64,000 nt of DNA, taken from NCBI GenBank assembly GCA_963942565.1, contig OZ012686.1:27957708-28021707 (forward strand), given 5' to 3'. Source of the stretch: Maea johnstoni. Lineage: Eukaryota > Annelida > Polychaeta > Spionida > Magelonidae. The position numbers and the translations under genes were made by a program. Of this stretch, positions 21,339 to 64,000 are shown piece by piece (position 1 is the first letter of the stretch; every line of letters starts with the position of its first letter). Below the pieces are notes generated by a model. It did no database searches. It was not told the origin of the DNA and was given only the letters and a program-made list of their open reading frames with translations.

Positions 21339-21515
21339 ATGACTGAGTTAGACTTTAGAAGTGCCTGGTGTCTATTGTTTTGGAAACGTCTCCTAACATC
21401 TGACAATGTGAACACCATTCGCATCCGCTAATGCCACTTAATGTGTCAACGTCTGGCAAACACTAGAGGTTGTATACATACATAAATAGTCAAATAAAGA
21501 CACTAAAATGTTGAC
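21339..21515 (+). other. Candidate 3' terminal exon of an unidentified transcript
   Basis: A branch-point-like CTAATC, a pyrimidine tract and acceptor ('cttttgtccctgttccag') are followed by AATAAA at 21493-21498 and a GT-rich stretch. In the phase starting ATGACTGAG the exon is open for 30 residues, to TAA at 21431; the other two phases stop almost at once. The peptide resembles no family I know. Confidence 0.35.
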
Positions 21516-22480
21516 TCAGTTGTTTGGACTTAGTTATGGCAACTGCTACTGGCACTCATTACTCTGACCTTCCACCGTCGGCCGGAGCCAGAGCAATAAA
21601 TCAACCTACTCAATTATCGCTCAAATCACAAGCTATCGTAAGCTGAGGATTGCTATCTCCCATGGGGTTTTAAAAGGAAGCTTCACCAGTTCACAGCAAC
21701 ATGTTATCTAGAGTGTTATCTCCACTCCACAAACAATCACAATGTGCTTTTACGGCCGGCCGGCAGTTACACAGCGTGGTGGCCTGGCCGTGTGTTTGGG
21801 AGGACACAGCCATTGAGATTTGAGGTGATAGCTACTTCCCGTTTCCTCCCCGTCTTTTAATGTGTGTTTTGGCTAGGGATAGGGTGTCTTTTGTGACGTT
21901 TTTGGAGGTCAGCCCGTCCACCATTTCATCATTATCTAATCACTCTGCCCGTCAAAATGACGGGTGGACGCCTCGCTGGGACAGACGTTGTCTTGGGCTC
22001 ATTTGGACACCAAATCCCTCAAAAATCACTTATCGGGACACCCACACATTTTTCATAAAATGCCATTTTCAAAGATGAAAGAGACCACTCAATATGTCAA
22101 CACATTTTTGACAAATAACAGTAATGTCACCCTTTAATTGACAAAAGATACTTGTATGATACTCTATCCTATGATAATCTTTTAATTTCCATATAGTTCT
22201 TTTCTCTTTCAATGAATAACTTGCCCCGGCAAATTTCTAATAGATGCCTTGCATCTACAATGGACTTGTACTATAGGAAACGTTCATTTTTTAGACACGA
22301 TGACTCTCAGCAGCTCATAAAATGTTTTTCAGACAATTTTTATCCTAAAACAAAAGGTTAAGTCACTTTGAATATCAAACTCAATATAGAGCCATTAATT
22401 GAATGTGTATATGTTCTTTTGTGACAACTTACCTGCAACAAATTAATCAAAACCGATACACTGAAGCGACTTTCGCCTTT
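21516..22480. other. Intergenic upstream of FNTB
   Basis: No coding exon seen. Around 21985-22075 are words of the GGTCTTAGCCAG family ('catttggacaccaaatccct', 'cgggacaccc'), so a fragment of that element is likely. A GGCCGGCCGG run lies near 21754. Confidence 0.45.
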
Positions 22481-22596
22481 GCTGTTCCTGACTCACGTGA
22501 ACTTATGAATTTCCCGCGGAAAGCAGCGCCCTCTATAAATATAATCCTGGCGGACAGAGTAAAAACTACCGAAGCCATCAAACACTACCACGAAAA
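22480..22596 (+). promoter_or_regulatory. FNTB core promoter candidate
   Basis: A TATA-like TATAAAT (22534-22540) lies 57-63 bp before the start codon, which would give a 5' UTR of roughly 30 nt. An E2F-type TTTCCCGC (22510-22517) lies just upstream. The start context, GAAAAATGG, has A at -3 and G at +4. Confidence 0.45.
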
Positions 22597-55510
<32,914 letters not shown>

Positions 55511-58236
55511 ACTTAAACCAACCACCCTTCACAACCAATCCCTGCATATCTCAGCACTGCAGTTAGAGGATGAAAAGACACTGAGTTGTTGTTGTACTCA
55601 TACCTTGTAGGAGGCTTCAAGTGTGGATTTGAAATTTCTGCAGAATTATTCTGGAAGTGTATGACGCCACTCGAGACCATGACATCATTCCTTTTACCCT
55701 TAGCCCGTTCATGCATGGAGCAATCCTTGGCATCTGCTGTGATTTACTTACACTTTTTGAAAGTATAAACCAAGGAATAAAGAAAGCATTCACAGAATAT
55801 GGGAGGGAGAATTGTTGGTTTTGTTTTGACTTCTGAGTAACATTTCTCCTTCAAATATTTCTAAGCTATACTTAAGCGAGAATATTCCCAGAATAGTCCA
55901 GACATTTTAAGCCACAACAGGTATGAATAAGTTGATGATAGTGGATTTATTCATAACTTCACATGGACAAAGTAATTTGCTTTTCGAGTAGTCCATGATC
56001 TCCTACCGCAATGGCAGACTAGTCTTGTGGTTTAAGTTGCTACTTATTGTTTGTAAATATCATCACTTAAACCTTGGCAAATGCTATGTATTTGTGAACA
56101 ACGATTGCTTCCAATTTGTCAGATTTTTATGTCAGCTAGCTTGTGTGCAAGGCTGTCCGTTGAACATGTTACCCACCTAGCTAACCTACGCACCATGTGC
56201 TACAGTGAATCAGAATGTTTGTTACCGAGTATACAATGATTTTTGGCATCTATCAGTATTGCACCCTGCTGTTAGTTACGGGTTATTGGTACCCAGTGAA
56301 AACTTATTCATGCTTATTTGCAGGCTAAGTTGGTAAATTTCTCCTTATAACCACTGCAATTTGTGAAGCACTCAATAAGGTTTAATGAGATACTATTGAT
56401 GAATGCATTATTTCTCAAAGAAGGAACTACTATTATTTGGATACTTTCTGTGAAAGTTCCTTTCATTTTACCATATATCTAACTTATCTGGTATCACAAA
56501 TGTGGATGGGTTAGATTTTCAAAAGAGCAGCCTCTCAAACAAGGACCTTGATAATTTGTGAGGAATTTGCCAACTAATAGATGTTATAATATAGAGTGAA
56601 CACTTCTTTCATTATGGAAAGAGTTGCTTATCATTTGCAATTTAGCTATGACTTCTTACAACTGCCTGTGTACACCAATGGCCAATCATGCTATATAATG
56701 AGAACAATATCATGAAGAATAAAATACAAAAGAAAAACCATCTTTCAAATGTGTTCATATTTAATACTTGCATATGTACAAAGGGCAATTACAAATAATA
56801 GTTACAATAGTCACATGGTAAAGATACCACTATTTCATAAAACTTCTCTATTATTGCAAATATGGACAAGACTGCATATTTTCTGCAGTCAATATTAAAA
56901 CTTCCTCACTCCTCAATAAACAACTGCTTTCTGTAGGGTTTATATTTCCTGTGTTCGACACGGCCAATTTCCTAATTAAATTTTGAGCTTCAGCAATTCT
57001 TGCAAGATGTGCTCCTCACACTTTTTCGGTCAGAAGTCCAAAAAGTGCTCAAGATTTCTATTCACCTGACAAGTGGCCTAAATTCATTCCTAAGGTAAAC
57101 AAATACATTTAAACATAAATAACAATGTGTTTCAGAAACACTGCCTAAATCAAATGAATTTCCTTGTACTGGTTTCATAATATCCATTGACCATCAGATA
57201 TCCATAACTAATTTGGACCTTCAAACATTAATCAGCGAAGTATGTACGTAGATAACTAGCCCATAACTGTCTTGACAAGTGGTCAGTTCTATCTTCAATC
57301 CCTGAATCAGAATTCCTTGTTTTTTTAGAAAATGTCCTGGTAATGAGAATGTCAAAATAGGACTTCTTTTTGGCTGTGGCAGGCATGTGGGTTCTAATTT
57401 TGGACAGGCAGAACTACTTCAACTGGTGCTAATGCTCTCTAAAAAAGGCTATGGAAATAGCAATATGTGAGGTGGAAAAACAACTATATTTGTTTGGCAT
57501 TTTAATTTACATGAATCAATACTCATGTTTCAGACATAATGAAGTGAGAATGAATCCATTATTTAAAAATTTGGAATGTAGGTCAACCTTATTCCGACTT
57601 CACCTTCTCCTGAAAACATAGACATGTTTAATAATGGTTAACTTCAAATTAAATAAAAATATGTTTGAGGTGTTAGTTAATAAATGGTCAAATGCAATCC
57701 AAGGAAGACCAAAAATGACCTCCAATGGTATAAAATAGCTAATCGCTGAAGTTACCCTTTAAAAGTTGCCATCTTTCAATTGAGAGAAAAATGAATGCAA
57801 AAAGATGCTGCATGAGGATATGTTATGACATTGTCCTGGCAGCCAATGGATATTGAACTTACTTCCTTCTCTTCCTTACAAACAAATGTGAACAAAAAAA
57901 CACACTGCAATCCAAAATTTCCAAAACAGATGCAAGTAATAGAGTTGTCCTATTACAATACTATGATCCAAATTTCACATCATCATTTTTGCAAAGTGAG
58001 GAACAAGTTTTGTAGTGTTTTGTCCTACAATTATTTATTTACCGAAAGTTACCACACACACACAATTTGTACAACACTTCTACACAAAATATACAATTTG
58101 ATATCCAAACTGCTTTTATCACACACAAGAGAAATAGAGAAAAGACAATAAAATCAAGATGGATGTCCCTCTGCGTGAATCAGGTAAATTTAGAAGCGTC
58201 AAATATACCAATAACATACACGGCATGTTCTTTGTT
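55511..58236. other. FNTB 3' UTR and region between the convergent genes
   Basis: No coding exon. It includes the FNTB poly(A) signals, an eroded family-2-like stretch near 55830-55935, and a fragment near 57326-57415 ('tttggacaggcagaact') of the GGACAGGCAAA subfamily. Confidence 0.6.
55776..55781 (+). promoter_or_regulatory. Poly(A) signal AATAAA for FNTB
   Basis: 266 nt after the stop, followed by GT-rich 'ttgttggttttgttttg'. A further AATAAA at 56718-56723 could define a longer form. Confidence 0.55.
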
Positions 58237-58242
58237 TTTATT
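58237..58242 (-). promoter_or_regulatory. Poly(A) signal candidate for MAX
   Basis: AATAAA on the minus strand, with 'gccgtgtatgttattgg' downstream of it in the direction of transcription. It would give a 3' UTR of about 950 nt. Another AATAAA is at 58034-58039. Confidence 0.45.
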
Positions 58243-58309
58243 CCAATGACACACCTCAAAAGGACTTGGCATACCTTATGGAGTACAGACAACCCAAGGG
58301 CTTGGTCAT

Positions 58310-58445
58310 GAGCTCCATTTCTAATAGATAATCCATCATCTTATGTTTTGTGGAATATGATGTTTCTGCAGCATCATTATAACCTCTTACACTCTTAAAG
58401 CATAAAACCATCTATAGATGGTTAACCTTCCTGTATATTCCCGCT
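58310..58445. repeat. Repeat shared between the MAX 3' flank and MAX intron 3, copy 1
   Basis: 'taatagataatcca', 'catgtttctacagcatcatt'-like, 'cactcttaaagcata' and 'ccatctatagatgg' occur in the same order at 60915-61045. Confidence 0.7.
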
Positions 58446-59190
58446 GATTCCTTGAGTATTGCGAGGTGCTAGTATTCATCCAAGTTTTACAAAGCATAAT
58501 TTCATTGATTGGAATATTAACTGAAAGGGCGTCTGAATCACTACATCCCAAGCCATCTTGATACTTCCAAGTTCCCCAACACAGAACATCTTTGTCTTTG
58601 ATTACATTTCTGTCACTGACTTCATAAGTGAATGCCTAAAAGTTGAAATAAATAGCGCCCAAAGCAGTTACAATTTTGAAAAATCTCTAAAAATTCTAAC
58701 GTCTAAAAATAACAATACATGTAATTTGACATTTGAAAATGATAAAGGTCTGTAATTAAGTCTTTAGAGAAGTAATGCTACATCTGATGCAGCAGTATGC
58801 CGGATTTACAAATATAATCATCATACTAATCTACTATTCCATCATTGCTTGTGTGCTGTATTGGTTTCCATATACTCAGTCCAACAGTCTCCAAATAACG
58901 CTGATCTTTCTGTGTTTATCTTCCTCAGAAATTTTCCATCACTCTTCAAATGTTGCTGTCCATGTAAATTGATCTATGATTTTGCTAAATGGATTCAAAT
59001 CAATGCTGAGTATGTTATGTTGACTAAGGTAGTCTGTGTGTGTATGTGTATGTGTGTGAAATATAAATGTGTATTCTGGTTTTCAGGCATAGGGAGGATC
59101 TCATCGAAGTGCTGCCTGTGATTGTAGACATCCGCCTTTTATCTACAGTATATAGTTACAATGGACTAATCGATATGCTATTTTTTTACA

Positions 59191-62100
59191 TCACTTAGTT
59201 TTCTGCTTTTTTCTTCTTCCTTGCGTTAGAGTTTCTGTATCAGAGCTCTCTGACGCAGAGTCATCTGCGAATATACTAGAGTCCATGGCAGCTGAGGCGG
59301 ATGCATACTGCCCTGCAGACTTGGCTTTTTCTAAGGACCGAACTGAAAAAGAGTAAAAAGAAGCATGGTTAATAAAGCTAAGACACTTTCCTCGCATGGT
59401 TAATAAAGATAAGACACTTTCCTCGCATGGTTAATAAAGATATGACACTTTCCTCGCATTTAAATGAAAATGTGTGCTTCAACTGAGAGGCTTAACTTCA
59501 AAATGAATGCATTATCCTTTATCTTTTTTTATATACTGAGTATTGGAATAAGCACACATATCTTGCTATGCACATGATATCTGCTTTTGACAGGAGAGAA
59601 TTTAATTTCTTTCAAGCTAGCCCTCAATCATTGAAAAATTATTAATGTGAGGATAAAATGAAACTTATTCGATTACTGTGTAGTGTGGCCAAATGCATAT
59701 AATAATTATGTGTTATGTACTAGAAAGTGTATATCTGGTATGACATATAATTGTTATCTGAACAGCTGTGTCCTTTGAAAATTAAATCAGTCAAAAGATT
59801 AGGATTGCACATCCAGCATCTAAATCATAGCTAAGTTGCTCATTAAGATGCTTTCAATCAATTCTTCTTAATACATAAAACAGCAGTGATTTTTTAAAGG
59901 TTTCTAAATACTTACCTTGCTGTTCAAGTACGTTATTCTGTCTCTTTAAATCATCTATATCACTTTGAAAACTGTTATTCTTGTTTCTCATAAACTGTAT
60001 ATAATCTGTTGACTTTTTAAGAATTTCTGCTCTTGAAACCTGCAAACAGTAAAAAACTGGCACTAATCAAAGTAATCTTTATATTAAAGGCAGATAAATG
60101 TCTTAACAATAGTCAACCCTTCAAACAGAGTTTAATGGATGATTCTAAAGTCATGTTAAAGGTACATTTCGAAATAGGCTAAAAGATCATGTTAAATAAG
60201 TGTGTTACACTTTCATTCTTATTTTGGAGAGAAGTCATTTAAAATTCATGAATTTAGAAGTGCCATAAAATGTATAAAACAAAGTGAGCACATCCTGCAA
60301 GTATGAACTATCGCTGGGTTGATTAAAAGATCCCAAATAGGAGATATTGAATTCTATAGATATTTCCCTTACATGCTTTGAAGCATGTAATTCAGTTAGA
60401 ATTTGACATGACTTTAAAATTGTTCACATGAAAGATGGGCCAGACACTATGTCCAGCAGCTTTATCAAGTCAATATCATTCATGTAACATGCAAAATTCA
60501 GAAGAATTTAATTTATTAATACAAGATAGCATCTCAAAAAGCCAGACAATTTGTCGTAGACAATGGGCACCTTAATATCAGTAGCCAAATAGTCACAAAA
60601 GAAAGGTCTCTATTAGAAAATAATGGAGGCACTACTGAGTTAGTTAAGAACAAACAATCAATATTTCCAGTATATCACCACACTGTGCTAAGTGCAAAAT
60701 TTTCTAAGGAATGAGAGTCGATTGAAGGAAGTATAATTCTGGATATTTTATCACACAGCTTCTGATATATCATACCATACAAGTAAGACTGTGTGATTAC
60801 ACTAAAAATGTTATTGCTTTCTCTAGGAAGGGTAAACAGAAGAGCACAACAGCAAGGGCTAAATATATAAAGACTAGGGTCTGTAATAAACTATACAATG
60901 AACACAATAGATCAAAAGCTCCTACTGTAATAGATAATCCAAAATCTTATTGAAAATCATGTTTCTACAGCATCATTATGAACTCAAACACTCTTAAAGC
61001 ATATAACCATCCATAGATGGACAACCTTTCTGTATATATTACCATTGCATGGTAAAAATGTGAAATTTTGAAGACTTAAAATTTTAAATGCAAAATAACA
61101 GATTCCTATCACTTAGAGGATCTCACTACAGAAAATAGGAAGGCCTATGTAAGTGGCTCAGCCGCTGTCATCTTTATTTCCAGGTGCAAAAAACCCGCTT
61201 GACGATAACCTCACAAATGTAGATTCTTGATATATTGTTATACTCAAATAAACCTAAATTAATTGATTAATTTGTTTCAGAAACTTAGAAAATGACATTT
61301 ATGAATACAAAAGGTAAACAAAATATATATATATATATAATAAGCTATTAATAAAGGACACTCAAACAGTGTTTGGACAGAAAAAAAGCAAATATCAGAC
61401 AGGGATCTTACCTGAAATCATACCCAAGGGGCCTTCTCATATGAACACACAATCAACTCACTAACACCTATAAGTATTGACATGCGTCATTGAGGGCATT
61501 CATTACACATTTCCAGCATGTGCAGGGAAAGGATAGGAGCACTACTAAAAGGTGAAATATGCAACATCACCTTGACAAGATGTTTTATAGAATATGAAAC
61601 AATCTCAAGGGAGCCAACTTGAAGGATGAAGAACTAACACCATTTGTTCAATAGTAGTAGAGGGATGTCTCACTCACCGTCTGTAAACAAAAAGATATCA
61701 TGGGATGATGATTTGTATTACTTACCAAAATTCCAACCAGCACAGATTTGAGAACATATTGCAACTGTTGATAGCATAAATGTACAGCAAGATGTGTTTT
61801 TTTCAAGCACATCTTGGTTTCTTGCAACAAAGATTGATATATTCCTTAATACTATTTTTTTCTCCAATTCAAACTAAAAACTTTTTCATTGCCATTTAAG
61901 AGGTTATGAGGGTACAGAGGCATTATCTACCCTCCATAATGCCAAGTAAGGGCACTGCACCATTAGCTGATAAGTAACTTAAACCTAAATGATTATAAAA
62001 ACAAGTCATTCGATCAACCACCACAAACCAATAAGATAAAGTAAAGATACTAACATTACGCACCTTCTCACCCTGTAGAGAAGGTATTGAATCCCGTAAA

Positions 62101-63775
62101 CTGCTGAAACTTTCTTTGATATGATCCCTCCTTTTGCGTTCAAGTGCATTATGGTGTGCCCTCTTCTCAGCCTGAAAGGTAAAAAAAAATAGTGCAATCT
62201 TAAGCTTATGCTAAACATACATATACAATGTTGACATATCAAAAAAAAAAATTGCCCCTAATACTCACCAAGCGGAATGAAGTAATCATAACACTACCAA
62301 CAGGACAACTAGATCATGAATTTGATTTACATCAATTACATAATTGTTGCCACTAAGGTGTTTTGATAGACCACGGGGGTTCGTTAGCATGGGGTCCCTC
62401 CAGTAGGTATAACTATACTTCAGCTCTGACAGGCAGCCTGGTCAACTATACTACATGTACTTAATTTTCCCTACCCATATTTAACTCAGCGACCATGTTT
62501 TGTCCCTTACTAGTGCATACTTTTGGTCTTGAATGTATAACATGTGGTGAGAGTGTGTGTATGTTGTTTCATCTCTTATTAATGCACTGTAATTAAATGA
62601 ATGCCATCTTTGAGATTGATTATCAACATCAAGATCATTTCACATTCTAGTTCAAAAGTCAGGTCAAGACATTTATAACACATCATGGGTAAATCTCTCC
62701 TTCAGGAACCATGTATAAAGCTATGAGTATCATAGTCAGCAATGCAGATAAAACAAATATCTTTTTAACTTTTAAATTTTGAAAAGCCTGGACTAACCAC
62801 ATCTTTAACCTCACACGTTACAATTAATCTCTTCAATAAATGAACAAATAAATTGTTTCAGTTTCTCAGTGTTACTGTTCTCCTATACAGGGCGTAGCAT
62901 TTCCACTCAACTCTTATAGGTTCCCTCTTGTGTGGTACTAGTATCTAGATACAGCTGAAAAAAGCCATCCCAGCAAGTTCAGTTCAGAAAAATTCATATA
63001 AACAGAAGCTTAAGTTTGATTTGCCTTCAGAATTAGAATATACAAAGGGCCACAATAGTACAAAGGTCCTACATTCGACATACAATGCTCCAATCACTCT
63101 TGAATGAGCAGATAATGATGTGTTTTGCACTGTCACAACTCCCCAAGTGCACCAGCTTGGCCCTGATTACATTCCCACACATACAATATCAATCAATGAC
63201 TTCAGTGTAACAGCTGATTCATCATTTCATGTTAAACTTTCTGTGAATCATAATGACATAGCTGCATAGCACCATCACCTTGGAATCCAAATCATGAGTT
63301 TCACCAAAAGATGAATTAGTGAGGAATGTCTAATCTATGCATATTGACAGTGCACCCTCTTTCCACCTCGAACTCTAAGGCCAAAACAATCATCTCATGA
63401 ATATTCATGTGCTCATTCAGCCAATCGACCTAAATTTCGCCCACCCATGGAAACTAATACCCACCTCCCTATCTGCTTCATATTTGACCAGATCCACAAC
63501 ATAGACACACAGAATAAAGAAAATGTATCTAATTGCTGAAATTAGCCGTTTATAGGACCTTCGAGTAACACTGAGAGCGGAAATTCCCAGTTACCTGTGT
63601 CATAAATTGAGTTGCTCCCAAGTCCGACGAGGCCAAAGGCATCTCGTCATCCTCCTGCAAAAATAAACATCAGAATCTCACTCAAGGAACACGATACTCC
63701 AAATCGAAATAAAACAGCAACTGCGTTACAACTTACGTCTGATTCTACATCGATATCTCTATCGTCGTCGCTCAT
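59191..63775 (-). CDS. MAX: MAX, MYC-associated bHLH-zipper factor (5 coding exons, 160 aa)
   Basis: Exons in transcript order: 63775-63737, 63654-63595, 62171-62064, 60039-59916, 59342-59191; GT-AG introns, 483 nt in all. The N-terminus ([17 protein letters not shown]) has acidic Ser sites like the CK2 sites of vertebrate MAX. The basic region [17 protein letters not shown] carries His40, Glu44, Arg47 and Arg48, the E-box contacts (human 28, 32, 35, 36). Helix-loop-helix follows ([13 protein letters not shown], then [17 protein letters not shown]), then a zipper ([20 protein letters not shown]), a Ser-rich acidic tail and a C-terminal basic cluster (RRKKQKTK). The length equals human MAX. 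It should dimerise with MYC, MXD/MNT and itself in the nucleus. Exon 2 (20 residues) replaces the variable segment that is alternatively spliced in vertebrates; whether it is skipped here is unknown. Confidence 0.96.
59364..59456. repeat. 31-bp tandem repeat, three units, beside the MAX last-exon acceptor
   Basis: CATGGTTAATAAAG starts at 59364, 59395 and 59426, and the units differ at one or two positions. On the minus strand each unit contains CTTTATTAAC, a branch-point-like word; the nearest lies about 26 nt before the acceptor AG at 59343-59344. Confidence 0.9.
60040..62063. other. MAX intron 3
   Basis: 2 kb, AT-rich. Apart from the repeat at 60915-61045 and a short AT microsatellite near 61323, nothing is recognised. 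Confidence 0.6.
60915..61045. repeat. Repeat shared between the MAX 3' flank and MAX intron 3, copy 2
   Basis: See 58310-58445; same order and orientation, moderately diverged. Element class unknown. Confidence 0.7.
62064..62171 (-). CDS. MAX: MAX exon 3 (basic region and helix 1)
   Basis: 36 codons in phase 0 from [16 protein letters not shown] to SLQGEK. Donor GAGAAG|GTGCGT, acceptor 'acctttcag'. It is the most conserved part of the gene. Confidence 0.93.
62172..63594. other. MAX intron 2
   Basis: 1.4 kb; no repeat family or exon recognised. Confidence 0.6.
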
Positions 63776-64000
63776 TTTCGCCACCAAAATTCAGTTGCTA
63801 AAAACGTCAGATCGGCTGCTTCATTAAAATGGCTGCCGGCCAAGTCTAAACAACGCCACGCGGTCACACCAGCAAACCACGTGGATATAGCAGCTTTGGC
63901 TCGACTGTTTCACGGCGCACCTGCGTCATGCGTGGGCGTGGAACAAGTCGATGTTATCCAAGTAAGTGGTGTACTCTGTAAACTCTCGCATGTTGTGGGA
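63776..64000 (-). promoter_or_regulatory. MAX promoter region
   Basis: CpG-rich compared with the introns. It contains an E-box palindrome CCACGTGG (63877-63884) about 100 bp before the start codon and a YY1-like AAAATGGCTGCC near 63826. No TATA box is seen. An 'atccaagtaagtggtg' near 63956 could be a donor of a divergent + strand transcript. Confidence 0.5.
63877..63884. promoter_or_regulatory. E-box CCACGTGG upstream of MAX
   Basis: CACGTG with symmetric flanks, the preferred site of MYC-MAX and MAX-MAX dimers; a possible autoregulatory site. Confidence 0.45.

Noticed and set aside
59191-63775. MLX, MXD or MNT instead of MAX
   Set aside because: The 160-residue length, [14 protein letters not shown] basic region, SLQGEK loop start and acidic N-terminus are MAX-specific.

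Overview
The window is animal nuclear DNA: AT-rich, with few genes, GT-AG introns, protein-coding exons of ordinary animal families, and a dense load of short DNA transposons (MITEs), a tRNA-derived SINE and microsatellites. The protein families, the gene order and the repeat types suggest an invertebrate, most likely a marine one (a non-vertebrate deuterostome such as an echinoderm, hemichordate or amphioxus, or possibly a lophotrochozoan). I cannot name the species.

Four protein genes are supported. (1) 1843-2649 (+) is the last coding exon of a mitochondrial carrier of the SLC25A29 type. (2) 10993-12747 (-) is a 584-residue C2H2 zinc-finger protein of unknown family, in a single coding exon behind a 5' UTR intron. 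(3) 22597-55510 (+) is a complete FNTB gene, the protein farnesyltransferase beta subunit: 14 coding exons, 419 residues, all known zinc-binding and catalytic residues kept, and one 16.6-kb intron before the last two exons. (4) 59191-63775 (-) is a complete MAX gene, the bHLH-zipper partner of MYC: 5 coding exons, 160 residues.

SLC25A29 and the zinc-finger gene are convergent. The zinc-finger gene and FNTB are divergent across about 10 kb, which holds a CpG-rich block (14.8-16.4 kb) and two strong but unexplained candidate 3' terminal exons on the + strand. FNTB and MAX are tail to tail, as in human 14q23.3, and human SLC25A29 is also on chromosome 14, so the locus keeps ancestral linkage.

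The rest is mostly mobile DNA. Recognisable groups are piggyBac-like MITEs with TTAA ends (two families), Harbinger-like MITEs with GGCCTAAAA ends, hAT-like elements (one with a perfect 8-bp target duplication), a family with CAGGGCTC ends and 5-bp target duplications, pogo-like elements flanked by TA, elements ending in TACCGTAAATT, a large family ending in GGTCTTAGCCAG, and a roughly 1-kb element with a long hairpin whose two copies differ in stem sequence but keep the pairing. No LTR or virus-derived element, CRISPR array or rRNA gene was seen. The only tRNA-like sequence is the head of a SINE.
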